This document shows positions 8,809-18,134 of a DNA stretch of 64,000 nt, one piece after another. The notes beneath the pieces are model-generated. The model was not told where the DNA came from. It worked only from the letters and a program-made list of their open reading frames with translations, and searched no databases. The stretch's first letter is position 1. The number at the start of each line of letters is the position of its first letter. Made by a program: the position numbers and the translations under genes. The stretch is from Bacteroidota bacterium (GTDB lineage: Bacteria; Bacteroidota; Bacteroidia; Chitinophagales; Chitinophagaceae): NCBI GenBank assembly GCA_023386045.1, contig JAEWKK010000008.1, forward strand, positions 1 to 64,000, read 5' to 3'.

Positions 8809-9849
8809 ATGACAACCGAAACAGTTCATCACAACAATATAGCACTTACCGCCAAGGATTTTGCCACCGACCAGGAAGTGCGCTGGTGCCCGGGATGTGG
8901 TGATTATTCCATTCTTGCACAGGTGCAGAAAGTAATGCCAACCCTGGGTATTGCAAGAGAGAACATAGCCATCATTTCAGGAATCGGGTGCTCCTCGCGT
9001 TTTCCTTATTATATGAATGTGTACGGCATGCATTCCATTCACGGAAGGGCAACGGCCATTGCCAGTGGATTGAAGGCCTCAAGGCCCGATCTCAGTGTAT
9101 GGATCGTAACCGGTGATGGCGACAGCCTGAGCATTGGTGGAAATCATACCATTCATCTTTTACGCAGAAATTTTGATGTGAATGTGTTGTTGTTCAACAA
9201 CCAGATCTATGGTTTGACAAAAGGACAATATTCACCCACTTCAGAAGAAAATAAGGTAACCAAGTCAACACCATTTGGAAGCATTGACCATCCCTTTAAT
9301 CCATTGGCTCTTGCCATGGGAGCCGATGGCAGCTTTATTGCCCGCAGCATGGACCGTGACCCCAAGCATCTGCAAAGCATGTTGTTGAGGGCTCATGCAC
9401 ACAAGGGTGCCTCCTTCCTGGAGATCTACCAGAACTGCAACATCTTTAATGATGGTGCTTTTGAAATCTTTACCGAAAAAGGAAGCAAAGCCAATGAAGC
9501 CTTGTTCCTGGAAAATGGCCAGCCGCTAGTGTTTGGTGCTAACAGGGAAAAGGGTATCAAACTGGATGGCTTCACGCCGAAAGTTGTCAACTTAAATGAA
9601 GGCCATAGCGTTGATGAGCTCTGGGTGCATGATGAATCAGATATTTACAAGGCCCAGATTCTTACCCGCATGTTTGATGATCCAACAAAAGAAAATCACC
9701 TGCCACGACCTTTCGGGGTTTTCTATGAAACGTCAAGACCTACTTACGAAGAGATGATGAAGCAGCAGATTGAAATGGCCAAAGAAAAAAGGCCGGCAGA
9801 TCTTGATAAGCTGTTAAGAGGTAATGAGGTGTGGACGATTGCTGGATAG
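8809..9849 (+). CDS. korB: 2-oxoacid:ferredoxin oxidoreductase, beta subunit
   Basis: 346 residues. The beta subunit binds thiamine diphosphate and an iron-sulfur cluster and decarboxylates 2-oxoglutarate or a similar 2-oxoacid to the acyl-CoA with ferredoxin as acceptor. CPGCGDY (27-33) gives cysteines C27 and C30; C61 and a cysteine near residue 207 (YQNCN) complete the four expected ligands. TGDGDS (101-106) with NNQIYGLTKGQ (130-140) is the ThDP/Mg2+ site. The alpha subunit, which normally lies directly upstream in an alpha-beta operon, is absent from the whole window. Confidence 0.93.
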   Translation: MTTETVHHNNIALTAKDFATDQEVRWCPGCGDYSILAQVQKVMPTLGIARENIAIISGIGCSSRFPYYMNVYGMHSIHGRATAIASGLKASRPDLSVWIVTGDGDSLSIGGNHTIHLLRRNFDVNVLLFNNQIYGLTKGQYSPTSEENKVTKSTPFGSIDHPFNPLALAMGADGSFIARSMDRDPKHLQSMLLRAHAHKGASFLEIYQNCNIFNDGAFEIFTEKGSKANEALFLENGQPLVFGANREKGIKLDGFTPKVVNLNEGHSVDELWVHDESDIYKAQILTRMFDDPTKENHLPRPFGVFYETSRPTYEEMMKQQIEMAKEKRPADLDKLLRGNEVWTIAG

Positions 9850-10229
9850 GGAGTGGTTCATGGTTCATGGTTCATGGTTCATAGTTCATAGTTCATAGAT
9901 CATAGTTCATGGAAGGCATTTGGCTTATGGCATATAGCAGATGGCAGATAGCGTATAGCAGATGGTGGGGACCTGGTTTGTCAAGGTCAATGTAAAACGG
10001 GGAGTCGGCAGCAAACTATCAATTTTTTAAATGCCACCTTATCGTGGCATTTTTTATTTAATGATACTAATGTTGAATAGAATGTGATTTCTTTGGAAGA
10101 CGAATCGCAATAAAATAATTACACCTTCCATTTAATAAAAGATTAATGATCTCCCTGAATAAGCCATAAGCTATCTGCCATCCTCCACTATGAACTATGA
10201 ACAATGAACCATGAACTATGACCTAACTC
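9850..10229. repeat. Heptamer repeat block between convergent genes
   Basis: The left part (9851-9965) holds GTTCATG/GTTCATA units and GGCATATAGCAGATGG-like units. The right part (10158-10224) holds the inverse: AAGCCATAAGCTATCTGCC, then ACTATGA/ACCATGA units. The halves are inverted relative to each other and could pair as a long imperfect stem. A terminator hairpin lies in the middle (10029-10056). No protein-coding potential. Confidence 0.8.
10029..10056 (+). terminator. Rho-independent terminator after korB
   Basis: Nine-base arms AAATGCCAC / GTGGCATTT, loop CTTATC, followed by T5. It is placed 180 bp after the korB stop, inside the repeat block, and would also work in the opposite direction because of the upstream run of T/A. 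Confidence 0.7.
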
Positions 10230-10835
10230 TCACTTCCACTCACCAGCACCTTCTCTCATCACTTCAGGCTCGGGTGTGGTGAAATTGACAATAGTGGAAG
10301 GAGTGATGCCGCCTATGCCGCCATCGATGACTACATCTACCAGCTTTTCAAATTTTTCATGAATGATCTCAGGGTCTGTATATTCTTCAACGTATTCTCC
10401 AGGAAGGGAGGCGCTTAAAATAGGATTGCCGAGTTCTTTCACGATGCACCTGGCAATTTTGTTATTAGGAACTCTTATACCTACTGTATCTTTTTTTGTT
10501 TTAAGTATCCTGGGTACCAGCTTGCTTGCCTTGAGGATGAAGGTGTAAGGACCCGGAAGGTGTTGTTTTAATGCACGGTACACCGGTGTTTCCAACTGGC
10601 TGGCATAATGACTCAGGTCACTGAGGTCATAACAAACAAAGGAAAGGTTGGCTTTATCGGGTTGGATGTTTTTGATACGACAGATGCGCTCAACTGCTTT
10701 GTGCTGCATGATGTCGCAGCCCAGGCCATAAATGGTATCTGTTGGATAAATGATGATACCTCCACCTTTTATAATGTCCACCACCTGCCTGATCAGCCTT
10801 TCCTGTGGATCTACAGGATGAATTCGTATGAGCAT
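10230..10835 (-). CDS. tsaC: L-threonylcarbamoyladenylate synthase (TsaC/Sua5/YciO family)
   Basis: About 201 residues, a single YrdC domain. It makes threonylcarbamoyl-AMP from threonine, bicarbonate and ATP, the first step of the t6A37 tRNA modification. Motifs include the opening YPTDTIYGLGCD, and SFVCYDLSDLSHYA after a basic segment (KPDKAN-like) typical of the YciO subgroup. HLPGPYTFILKAS and TVGIRVPN follow. The ATG at 10835 is preferred over GTG at 10841. YciO-type members are close relatives whose activity is less certain, so the symbol is tentative. Confidence 0.82.
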   Translation of the reverse strand: MLIRIHPVDPQERLIRQVVDIIKGGGIIIYPTDTIYGLGCDIMQHKAVERICRIKNIQPDKANLSFVCYDLSDLSHYASQLETPVYRALKQHLPGPYTFILKASKLVPRILKTKKDTVGIRVPNNKIARCIVKELGNPILSASLPGEYVEEYTDPEIIHEKFEKLVDVVIDGGIGGITPSTIVNFTTPEPEVMREGAGEWK

Positions 10836-10926
10836 AAGCACAAATTAAATCTTTCTCCCGCCAGGGTAATGTCTAAAAAATCTTTGCTTCTTAAAAGCTA
10901 CATTTACTTTACAAAAATCATTCTCC

Positions 10927-11826
10927 ATGCAACTGCAAGCGGTTCCGGTTGTAGAAACGATCTCCGCAGAGGATTTCAGGGATGCATATTATTCCAGTCA
11001 AAAACCGGTAGTGATCCGTTCACTGGCGAAAGATTGGCCCGCCTATCATAAATGGAACTGGCAGTTATTCAGGGAAAAAGTAGGTCATAAAAGAGTTGCC
11101 CTTTACAATAATATTAAAAGCGACGCTTATACTCCAATTAATACTGCAGATGATTACAAAACATTTGGTGAATACATAGACATGATCTGTGCAGGACCTG
11201 CGGCCTGGAGGATCTTTCTTTTCAATCTTTTTGAACACGCGCCTGAGCTGGTCAATGATTTTACCTGGCCCGAAAACCTGATGAAGGGATTTGTAAAAAA
11301 ATATCCGATGCTATTTGTTGGGGGCGCGGGATCCATCACGCATATGCATTTTGATATTGACCTTTCTCATATCATGCACACACAGTTTGCCGGTCGTAAA
11401 AGAGTACTGTTATTTCCTTTCAGTGAACAGCATAAGCTTTACCGAAAGCCATGGGAAGTGTTGAGCCTTGCAGATTTTTCCAATTATTATTCTCCTGAAA
11501 AAACTAAGATCAATTACGAGCAGTTCCCTGCTCTTAAATATGCCAGGGGTTATGAGGTGATCCTTGATCATGGTGATACCCTGTTCATGCCTGCTGGCTA
11601 CTGGCATCATATGGAATATTTGGAAACTGGCTTTGCCATGAGTTTGCGTGCGCTGCAGCCTACTTTATCAGGAAAACTAAAAGGCGCGTGGAATTTACTG
11701 GGCATGCGCAGTATTGATACAGTAATGAAAAAAACTGCACCCCGATGGTGGTATGAAAATAAGAAGACCAGGGTTTTTCAATATGCGGAGAGGGAGTTGA
11801 GGGCGAGAGAAGTTTATGGCTCATAG
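10927..11826 (+). CDS. Cupin-8/JmjC-type Fe(II)/2-oxoglutarate oxygenase
   Basis: 299 residues with a JmjC-like cupin fold. The iron-binding facial triad is visible as H141-F-D143 (in THMHFDID) and a histidine in AGYWHHM (H227 or H228). GDTLFMP (216-222) precedes the third ligand, as in FIH/JMJD5-type hydroxylases. The N-terminal WNW segment (43-45) fits the substrate-side strand of the same group. These enzymes hydroxylate proteins, peptides or small molecules; bacterial substrates are largely unknown. A TACATTTA promoter-like element lies at 10899-10906. Confidence 0.82.
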   Translation: MQLQAVPVVETISAEDFRDAYYSSQKPVVIRSLAKDWPAYHKWNWQLFREKVGHKRVALYNNIKSDAYTPINTADDYKTFGEYIDMICAGPAAWRIFLFNLFEHAPELVNDFTWPENLMKGFVKKYPMLFVGGAGSITHMHFDIDLSHIMHTQFAGRKRVLLFPFSEQHKLYRKPWEVLSLADFSNYYSPEKTKINYEQFPALKYARGYEVILDHGDTLFMPAGYWHHMEYLETGFAMSLRALQPTLSGKLKGAWNLLGMRSIDTVMKKTAPRWWYENKKTRVFQYAERELRAREVYGS

Positions 11827-12020
11827 ATCGTGGTTCATAGATCATAGATCATAGTTCATGGCAGATGGCGTATAGCAGATGGCATATGGTGTATGGCTTA
11901 TGGTCCATGGACGGTTGTTTGAAAGGATACTTTTTGGAAAGGCGAATCCAATTGTCGTTTGACGATTGCCGTTTCACGTTTTCTATAACTCACCACTCAC
12001 CATTCACCACTCACCACTCA
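11827..12020. repeat. Heptamer repeat block, inverted halves
   Basis: Left: GTTCATA/GATCATA and GGCGTATAGCAGATGG-like units up to TGGTCCATGGACGG (about 11912). Middle: a core that, on the minus strand, reads AAACAACCGTCCATGGACC, similar to a core in the blocks near 12785 and 23874. Right: CTCACCA heptamers (11988-12018), the reverse of GTGAGTG. The left half follows a plus-strand stop and the right half a minus-strand stop. Confidence 0.75.
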
Positions 12021-12455
12021 CTATGACGAGTGATCCGTATACAAATACCACTTGCCCCTGATCTTTTTTACCAGTCCGCTGAATCTTCCTTTTATTGCTT
12101 TGCCTGAGGGATAACTGACATTGAAAAAGCCTGAGACGTAATAATATTTTTTGGAAATTTTTTCAATGCTGTCATGCGTGAGGGTGAGCTTGCCCATTTT
12201 TTCTTTGGGCCAGTATTTCTGATAAAATGCCAGGATGCTGTCCTTGCCATGGATAGCACCTGAGGAATAAATCATTCTTGTTGAATCACCGGGTGCATAC
12301 AGGGCTACGTAGGCTTCAATATCACCCTTGTTCCAAACCTCTTCTTCTGTTCTCATTAAAGCAATGATGGATTTAACATCCTTTGATTGTGCGGAAGCAG
12401 AATACTGGATCAGCAATAAGAATCCCAATAGAAGGGAGCTAATGATCTTTCGCAT
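12021..12455 (-). CDS. Secreted NTF2-like/SnoaL-like protein (DUF4440 type)
   Basis: 144 residues. An N-terminal signal peptide (MRKIISSLLLGFLLLIQYSASA) is followed by one NTF2-like alpha/beta cone domain. Family features include MRTEEEVWNKGDIEAYVALYA, a hydrophobic pocket helix, and the closing FSGLVKKIRGKWYLYTDH strands seen in DUF4440 proteins. Such domains bind small hydrophobic ligands or act as weak enzymes; function is unknown. It is predicted periplasmic. The gene is flanked by repeat blocks on both sides. Confidence 0.75.
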   Translation of the reverse strand: MRKIISSLLLGFLLLIQYSASAQSKDVKSIIALMRTEEEVWNKGDIEAYVALYAPGDSTRMIYSSGAIHGKDSILAFYQKYWPKEKMGKLTLTHDSIEKISKKYYYVSGFFNVSYPSGKAIKGRFSGLVKKIRGKWYLYTDHSS

Positions 12456-12479
12456 TGGTTTTTTTTGAAAAATAAATGA

Positions 12480-12885
12480 ATGGATGAAAATAGGAAGTGG
12501 CGGGAGGGTGAATGGTAGGAAGTGCGGGTGAGTGGTGAGTTATGGTGAATGGTGAGTAGTGAGTGGTGAGTATCCTTGTTCGTGGAGTACTGGCTTTTTA
12601 AATGGTCAGTCAGTTTAATAGCTTGGTAAGATGGTCGGCCATGATCATTATTCTTCAGTTTTGTTTTGGAACACAAAGGCCACGGAGAACCACAACGTGC
12701 ACGAAGATTAAGAAACGGCAAGTGGCAAACGGCAAACGAGAAACGGGAATTGTTGCCTGCTGAAATAATTGTAACCTAAATTCAAAACGACTGGCTATGG
12801 TCGATAGACAACAAGCCATACGCTATATGCCATATGCAATCAGCTATATGCCACGAACTATGAACCATGAACCATACGCCATGAA
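12480..12885. repeat. Heptamer repeat block
   Basis: From about 12525 to 12570 it carries GTGAGTG/GTGAATG units. From 12712 to 12745 it carries AAACGGC/AAACGAG/AAACGGG units. At 12785-12803 sits AAACGACTGGCTATGGTCG, the shared core. From 12808 to 12890 it carries CCATACG/CTATATG/CCATGAA units. A short GGAACACAAAGGCCACGG segment (12667-12684) belongs to another dispersed intergenic motif. No ORF is supported. Confidence 0.78.
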
Positions 12886-13494
12886 CTATGAACCCTCCTC
12901 CACCCACTCTTCCTCACTATAGCTAAGCCGGAAGGATTGGCGGTGAAATTTAGAAGGGCCGTGCCTGTCAAGAGCTACTTGGTGCTCTTTGGTTGCATAA
13001 CCTTTATTGCTGGCCCAGTTGTAGCGGGGAAATTTTTTATGCAGCTCCTTCATGTAATCATCTCGATAGGTCTTGGCCAATATACCTGCAGCTGCAATGG
13101 AAGCATAAATGCCATCGCCCTGGATGATGCATTTGTGCGGGATCTTTTTATATGGTGTAAAGCGGTTGCCGTCGATCAATAATAACTGCGGCTGCACGGA
13201 CAGTTGTTTTACCGCCAGGTGCATGCTTTTGAAAGATGCTTTTAAAATATTGATCTTGTCGATCTGCTTGTTGCACAAGCTTGCTACTGCATAACAGATG
13301 GCATGCTGTTCAATATAAGGCCTGAGTTCATAACGAACTTCCTCTGAAAGCTGTTTGGAATCATTGAGCAGGGGATGAAAAAAATCCTTGGGGAGGATCA
13401 CTGCTGCGGCAAACACAGGTCCTGCAAGGCATCCACGGCCTGCTTCATCACAACCCGCTTCAATCAGTTCTTCCTGGAAATAAGCCTGCAGCAT
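12886..13494 (-). CDS. rnhB: Ribonuclease HII
   Basis: 202 residues, normal length. It cleaves the RNA strand of RNA-DNA hybrids and starts ribonucleotide excision. The catalytic acidic residues are all visible: D16 and E17 in GCDEAGRGCLAGP, D108 in LLIDGN, and D127 in QGDGIY. The C-terminal YNWASNKGYATKEHQ segment is family-specific. It is cytoplasmic. The start lies 11 bp after the stop of the upstream minus-strand gene, so it is probably read as the second gene of that unit. Confidence 0.96.
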   Translation of the reverse strand: MLQAYFQEELIEAGCDEAGRGCLAGPVFAAAVILPKDFFHPLLNDSKQLSEEVRYELRPYIEQHAICYAVASLCNKQIDKINILKASFKSMHLAVKQLSVQPQLLLIDGNRFTPYKKIPHKCIIQGDGIYASIAAAGILAKTYRDDYMKELHKKFPRYNWASNKGYATKEHQVALDRHGPSKFHRQSFRLSYSEEEWVEEGS

Positions 13495-13505
13495 CGGCAG
13501 CGAAT

Positions 13506-14309
13506 TTAAAGATTGTAACGGATCGCAGGCATGAATAAGATGCCTTCTGAATAAGTTTTTTGGTGAGAAGGTTTTTTTCTACGGTGGAAATACTCAAAAC
13601 TGCAGCCTGCAGAAATTTTTTTGGAAATTCTGAAACGGAGACCCAGGGGAATGTTCCAGCTGAACAAAGTTTTTTTTATGGCGACTGCATTTCGTAATGT
13701 ATCCAGTTTATCTTTTTCTTCCCAGCTGGTGCCATTCCAGGAAATTTTTCTCGCACTGTATCTTTCAATGATGCTGTTTGGACCAACTGCAAATGATGCC
13801 TGAATTCCAAAGCCCAATGTAACTGTCAGTCCTGGTGTTGATCTGCCATAGATGCTGTAAACTATGGAACTGTAAAGGTCAGTATATTTTTCTTCCAGTC
13901 TGAACTGCTCACTTTCCATAAGATTGGGACTTGCAGTATCCCATACATAATACCTGGAATAAGTCAAACTTCTGAAACGATAAGTTCTGTACCCGGCTCC
14001 GATGTGCCATTCAATTTGCCTCCTGGAATTGGGACTAAAAAAGGGAAGGATCTTTTGCAACCTGATTTGTACGCCTTTGCCTCCATTTGCATAACTATGT
14101 TTCTCAAAAACGGAGTTCAAAGAATCGAGACGGTTGCCGGACAATGGAACATCTGGTTTCCTATAGAGATCCCCAAAATCCAAACTTGTATACAAGGCAT
14201 CATCATAATAAATATAGGGCAGCAGTTCAATGCTTTTAAAGAACTTTTTCTGGGCAGCTAAGTCCTGAAACACAAAACAACTAAGTAGAAACAGGTATAT
14301 CCTATACAT
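13506..14309 (-). CDS. Hypothetical exported protein, probable outer-membrane beta-barrel
   Basis: 267 residues. A signal peptide (MYRIYLFLLSCFVFQDLAA) is followed by alternating aromatic and polar stretches typical of beta-strands: EWHIGAGYRTYRFRSL, YSIYGRSTPGLTVTLGFGI and WNIPLGLRFRISKKISAGCSFEY. The protein ends in MPAIRYNL, with a hydrophobic terminal residue. These features support an outer-membrane barrel of about ten strands. No named family recognised. rnhB follows 11 bp downstream. Confidence 0.6.
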   Translation of the reverse strand: MYRIYLFLLSCFVFQDLAAQKKFFKSIELLPYIYYDDALYTSLDFGDLYRKPDVPLSGNRLDSLNSVFEKHSYANGGKGVQIRLQKILPFFSPNSRRQIEWHIGAGYRTYRFRSLTYSRYYVWDTASPNLMESEQFRLEEKYTDLYSSIVYSIYGRSTPGLTVTLGFGIQASFAVGPNSIIERYSARKISWNGTSWEEKDKLDTLRNAVAIKKTLFSWNIPLGLRFRISKKISAGCSFEYFHRRKKPSHQKTYSEGILFMPAIRYNL

Positions 14310-14513
14310 GAAGTTTTAAATGAGGATCAATAATAATCTATAAACCGGGAAAATAAAACTGGCAGTATTTGTTCAAAAAAGATCAGGAAGCTGAAGAGTG
14401 CGACGCAACAAAAGCTTCATAGTAGCCATGCAGCCGGGTACATAAATAAACCATGCACATCGTAAGGATGCAACCATCAAATCAACTTTCACCTAATTCA
14501 TTTGTTATCCTGT

Positions 14514-14521
14514 TACCTTTG
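14514..14521 (+). promoter_or_regulatory. -7 promoter element of the heme A synthase gene
   Basis: TACCTTTG, an exact TAnnTTTG match, ends 6 nt before the ATG at 14528. It lies inside the longer possible ORF starting at 14453 and therefore favours the internal start. Confidence 0.5.
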
Positions 14522-14527
14522 CCCACC

Positions 14528-15625
14528 ATGGATACAATTGAACAGGGAAGATCGGCCAGGCCCATTGCGCGGTGGCTGATGATCGGAGTGGCCATGATCA
14601 TTGTACAGATCATTTTAGGAGGCATCACCCGCTTAACGGGTTCGGGACTATCGATAACTGAGTGGGATCTCGTAACGGGAACTCTTCCTCCGCTCAATCA
14701 CCAGCATTGGCAGGAGGCTTTTGAAAAATACCAACAAACGGAACAATTCCGCCAGCTCAATTCAGGTTTTACTCTCCCGGACTTCCAATTCATTTTTTTC
14801 TGGGAATGGTTTCACCGTCTCTGGGGAAGGTTGATCGGAGTTGTATTTGCCATTCCCTTTATCATTTTCCTGGTACAAAAAAGATTTAAAAAAGAAATGG
14901 TCATGCCTCTCGTGATCCTCTTTCTTCTGGGAGCGCTTCAGGGAGCCGTAGGATGGATCATGGTGGCAAGCGGCTTGACAGGCGATGCTGTTTATGTTCG
15001 TCCTGCCAAACTTGGATTACACTTCATACTCGCACTGATCCTTCTTTGTTATACTTACTGGTTTGCCTTAAAATTTGTGGTTCGAAATGGCCAGCTGGTT
15101 TTTCACAAGGGACTAAAAACTTTTACCTGGGTTTTACTGGTGCTGCTGTTTGTACAATTATTTTATGGAGCACTGATGGCAGGTTATCGCGCCGCTCCAT
15201 ATGCACCAACCTGGCCCACTATCAATGGACAAATGATTCCTTACAGTATGACTTCAGCTCCCCCCTCAAATCTTTCAGGCGAGGAACTCAAGAGCTGGTC
15301 GGACAGGAAGATCATTATAACCACGCATTTTATACACAGAACCATGGCCTATACGCTGGTTTTGCTGGTGCTTGCATGGACCTTTATGGCTTTAAAAGTT
15401 CAGGGTTCTGCAGCATTCAGAAAGATCAGGTGGTTCCCACTCATATTTGTTTGCTGGCAAACCGTATTGGGAATTCTTACGGTGCTAAGCAGTACAGGCA
15501 TCAGGGCATATCGATGGAATGAATTTGAATGGATGGCACAACTGCACCAGTTGACAGCCATCTTCCTGCTGATCTCATTATTGCATATGTTATACCTTTT
15601 GCAGGGAAGGAAAGAGAATCTTTGA
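14528..15625 (+). CDS. ctaA: Heme A synthase (COX15/CtaA family)
   Basis: 365 residues from the ATG at 14528, chosen because the upstream extension contains the promoter element and is not membrane-like. There are eight hydrophobic segments in two four-helix halves. Heme-ligand histidines are seen in EWFHRLWGR, THFIHRTMAY and AQLHQLTA. The opening GGITRLTGSGLSITEWD is a strong family signature, and the region around GALMAGYRAAPYAPTWP matches the COX15 type rather than the short Bacillus CtaA. It hydroxylates heme O to heme A for cytochrome oxidase in the inner membrane. No oxidase genes are nearby. Confidence 0.92.
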   Translation: MDTIEQGRSARPIARWLMIGVAMIIVQIILGGITRLTGSGLSITEWDLVTGTLPPLNHQHWQEAFEKYQQTEQFRQLNSGFTLPDFQFIFFWEWFHRLWGRLIGVVFAIPFIIFLVQKRFKKEMVMPLVILFLLGALQGAVGWIMVASGLTGDAVYVRPAKLGLHFILALILLCYTYWFALKFVVRNGQLVFHKGLKTFTWVLLVLLFVQLFYGALMAGYRAAPYAPTWPTINGQMIPYSMTSAPPSNLSGEELKSWSDRKIIITTHFIHRTMAYTLVLLVLAWTFMALKVQGSAAFRKIRWFPLIFVCWQTVLGILTVLSSTGIRAYRWNEFEWMAQLHQLTAIFLLISLLHMLYLLQGRKENL

Positions 15626-15744
15626 TCAGATTTTAAGGGAGAATTACTATAGAAATAGTTGAATTCTGTTTACAGTCTGAAATAAATTCTTAATTCGGCG
15701 GGAGAACTTTCTCTTCAGCCTTTTTCATAGTACTTTAGTTGGAG

Positions 15745-18024
15745 ATGAAGACACCCGTTTCAATTACAGATTATCTCCGTGGCGTATTTTATTCCTTACC
15801 CGTGCAGCTGCTTTTTCTTCATTTCAGGAAATACCAGGTATTGTTATTGTTCTGGGTGATCATGTTCAGTGTGGTGAACAGTTCCCTTATGAAAAATTTT
15901 GGTGCAGATGCGCTTTTCCTGGCACCAGAATACCTGGGGAATGTCAATTCCATCAGTGCAGCCATCATGGGGATGTCGATAGGTGTATTTATCATGTGCT
16001 GGAACATCACCACCTTTATATTATTCAGCCGGCATTTTACTTTTCTTGCAGCCACACAATTTCCCTTTCTGAAATATTGCATCAATAACAGCATTTTGCC
16101 GCTGTCCTTTCTGATCTTTTACCTGATCAAGGCTTACCAGTTTGCACACTATACAGAGCTGATCTCGAATGTGGAGATCATCTTTCTTACGGTAGGCTTT
16201 ATTGCAGGACTGCTGCTCATTCTTTCGATTTCATTTTTTTATTTTTTTAGAGCCGACAGGACCATTTTCAAAAAACTGCAGCCCGCATTCAACAGTGCAA
16301 AGAATGTGATCTATCATTTTCAGCCTGATCCACATCCTTCCAATATCCGCTCCATCATACATTCGGAATGGTTCCTTGAATCATTTTTGAAAGTAAGGCG
16401 CTGCCGTGATGTGTCGCACTATTCGCATGAGCTGATGGAAAGGATCTTCAAGCAGCACCATTTTGCAGCGGTGATCAGCCTTTTGATCGCCTATGTATTC
16501 CTGATCATCATTGGTTATTTTCTCGATTATAAATTCTTCCAGTTGCCAGCAGGAGCCAGCATCACCTTGTTTTTTGCCATACTGATTGGAGTTTGCGGCG
16601 CTATCGTTTATTTCTTTCAGAGCTGGAGTGTCCCCGCCTTTCTTGCTTTTATTTTTTTATTGAACCTGCTATACCAAATTAACTGGATCGACCCAAGAAA
16701 TAAAGCATATGGACTGAACTACGATAATAAATCGGAGCAGCCGGTTTATTCACAGGCTTCACTGCTGGCATTGGGTAATGCTGATTCTGTAAATAAGGAC
16801 AAACAGAATATGGAAGGCATACTCAATAAATGGAAGCAGAAGCAGCAGAATGAGAAGCCCTTGCTGGTGATGATCACCACCAGCGGAGGTGGAACCCGGA
16901 GCGCTACTTTTACCATGGATGTTTTACAAAGACTGGACAGTCTTACCAATGGGCAGATCATGAACAAGACCTTCCTGATCACAGGCGCATCAGGAGGAAT
17001 GATTGGCGCTTCCTATTTCAGGGAATTGCATCGTTTGCGGATGTCAGATGCTTCCATCAATCCAAGAGCACAGAAATATGTTGATGATATTGCAGAAGAC
17101 CTTTTGAATCCAACATTTACTTCCTTCATTGCGCGAGACCTGTTTTCGCCAGAGCAGAAATTTTCTGTGGGGCCATATACTTATCTCAAGGACAGGGGTT
17201 ATGCGTTTGAACTGGAACTGAATGATAATACAGGTGGCATTCTGAATAAAAGGCTTAAGGATTATGTAAAGGATGAAGCTGAAGCCAGGATACCGATGAT
17301 GATGTTTCATACGGTGATCACCCGTGATGGCAGGAAGATGATCATCAGTTCACAAAATGTTCGATTTATGATGCAGCCTCCTGTGGACTCTCTTGACCAG
17401 GGCACGCTGGCCGATGCTGTAGACTATAGCAGTTTTTTTTCAAGACAGGATCCTTATAATCTTAGGATGCTGACCATCCTGCGCATGAATGCATCTTTCC
17501 CTATTGTTCTTCCCAATGTGTGGATGCCGGCAGTTCCCGTGATTGATGTGATGGATGGAGGTTTGCGTGATAATTACGGAATTGAAAACACCATGCGTTT
17601 TTTGACGCATATGCAGAAATGGGTTCAGGAAAACACAAGTGGTGTGGTGATACTCCAGATCCGCGACAGGATGGATGGAGGATGGGAAAATCCATATGAA
17701 TACGATGATCTTGCAGGCAATGCTGTGAAACCGCTTTTCCTGCTGCAACATAACTGGTATAAAATGATGGAATATTTCCAGAGTGATATGACCAATTATT
17801 TTATCAGTAAAAGTGGTTACCCCATTCATAAACTTACTTTTCAGTACATACCCAGCAAACAGGAAAACAAAGCGGCTCTCAGCTTTCATCTTTCAGAGCG
17901 GGAAAAAAGAGATGTAAAGTCTTCGCTGGATTCAAGGCATAATAGGGAAAGCTTCAACAGGCTGGTGCAACTGCTTGGAACAAGGAATACAGTGCCTGCA
18001 AATTATGTTGGTGTTGCAAACTGA
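15745..18024 (+). CDS. Membrane-anchored patatin-like phospholipase
   Basis: 759 residues from the ATG at 15745; the TTG at 15739 is less likely. The first 310 or so residues contain about eight membrane segments. The C-terminal half is a patatin domain: oxyanion-hole SGGGTRSA (about 375-382), nucleophile elbow GASGG with S416, and DGGLRDNYG carrying the catalytic aspartate D604. Patatins hydrolyse acyl chains of phospholipids with a Ser-Asp dyad. The catalytic domain follows the last membrane helix and probably faces the cytoplasm. The fusion to a large membrane domain is uncommon. A 25-residue polar linker joins the halves. Confidence 0.82.
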   Translation: MKTPVSITDYLRGVFYSLPVQLLFLHFRKYQVLLLFWVIMFSVVNSSLMKNFGADALFLAPEYLGNVNSISAAIMGMSIGVFIMCWNITTFILFSRHFTFLAATQFPFLKYCINNSILPLSFLIFYLIKAYQFAHYTELISNVEIIFLTVGFIAGLLLILSISFFYFFRADRTIFKKLQPAFNSAKNVIYHFQPDPHPSNIRSIIHSEWFLESFLKVRRCRDVSHYSHELMERIFKQHHFAAVISLLIAYVFLIIIGYFLDYKFFQLPAGASITLFFAILIGVCGAIVYFFQSWSVPAFLAFIFLLNLLYQINWIDPRNKAYGLNYDNKSEQPVYSQASLLALGNADSVNKDKQNMEGILNKWKQKQQNEKPLLVMITTSGGGTRSATFTMDVLQRLDSLTNGQIMNKTFLITGASGGMIGASYFRELHRLRMSDASINPRAQKYVDDIAEDLLNPTFTSFIARDLFSPEQKFSVGPYTYLKDRGYAFELELNDNTGGILNKRLKDYVKDEAEARIPMMMFHTVITRDGRKMIISSQNVRFMMQPPVDSLDQGTLADAVDYSSFFSRQDPYNLRMLTILRMNASFPIVLPNVWMPAVPVIDVMDGGLRDNYGIENTMRFLTHMQKWVQENTSGVVILQIRDRMDGGWENPYEYDDLAGNAVKPLFLLQHNWYKMMEYFQSDMTNYFISKSGYPIHKLTFQYIPSKQENKAALSFHLSEREKRDVKSSLDSRHNRESFNRLVQLLGTRNTVPANYVGVAN

Positions 18025-18134
18025 ACTCCGGAAGAAAATACTTTAATACGAACGTGAAAAATACCTCCTGTAACCTGTGATGGTCACCATGCAGAAATTA
18101 TCTGATGGAATAGGTTTGTTTCTGAAATCTTTTC

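Noticed and set aside
14453..14527. Longer heme A synthase start
   Set aside because: The extension contains the -7 element at 14514-14521.
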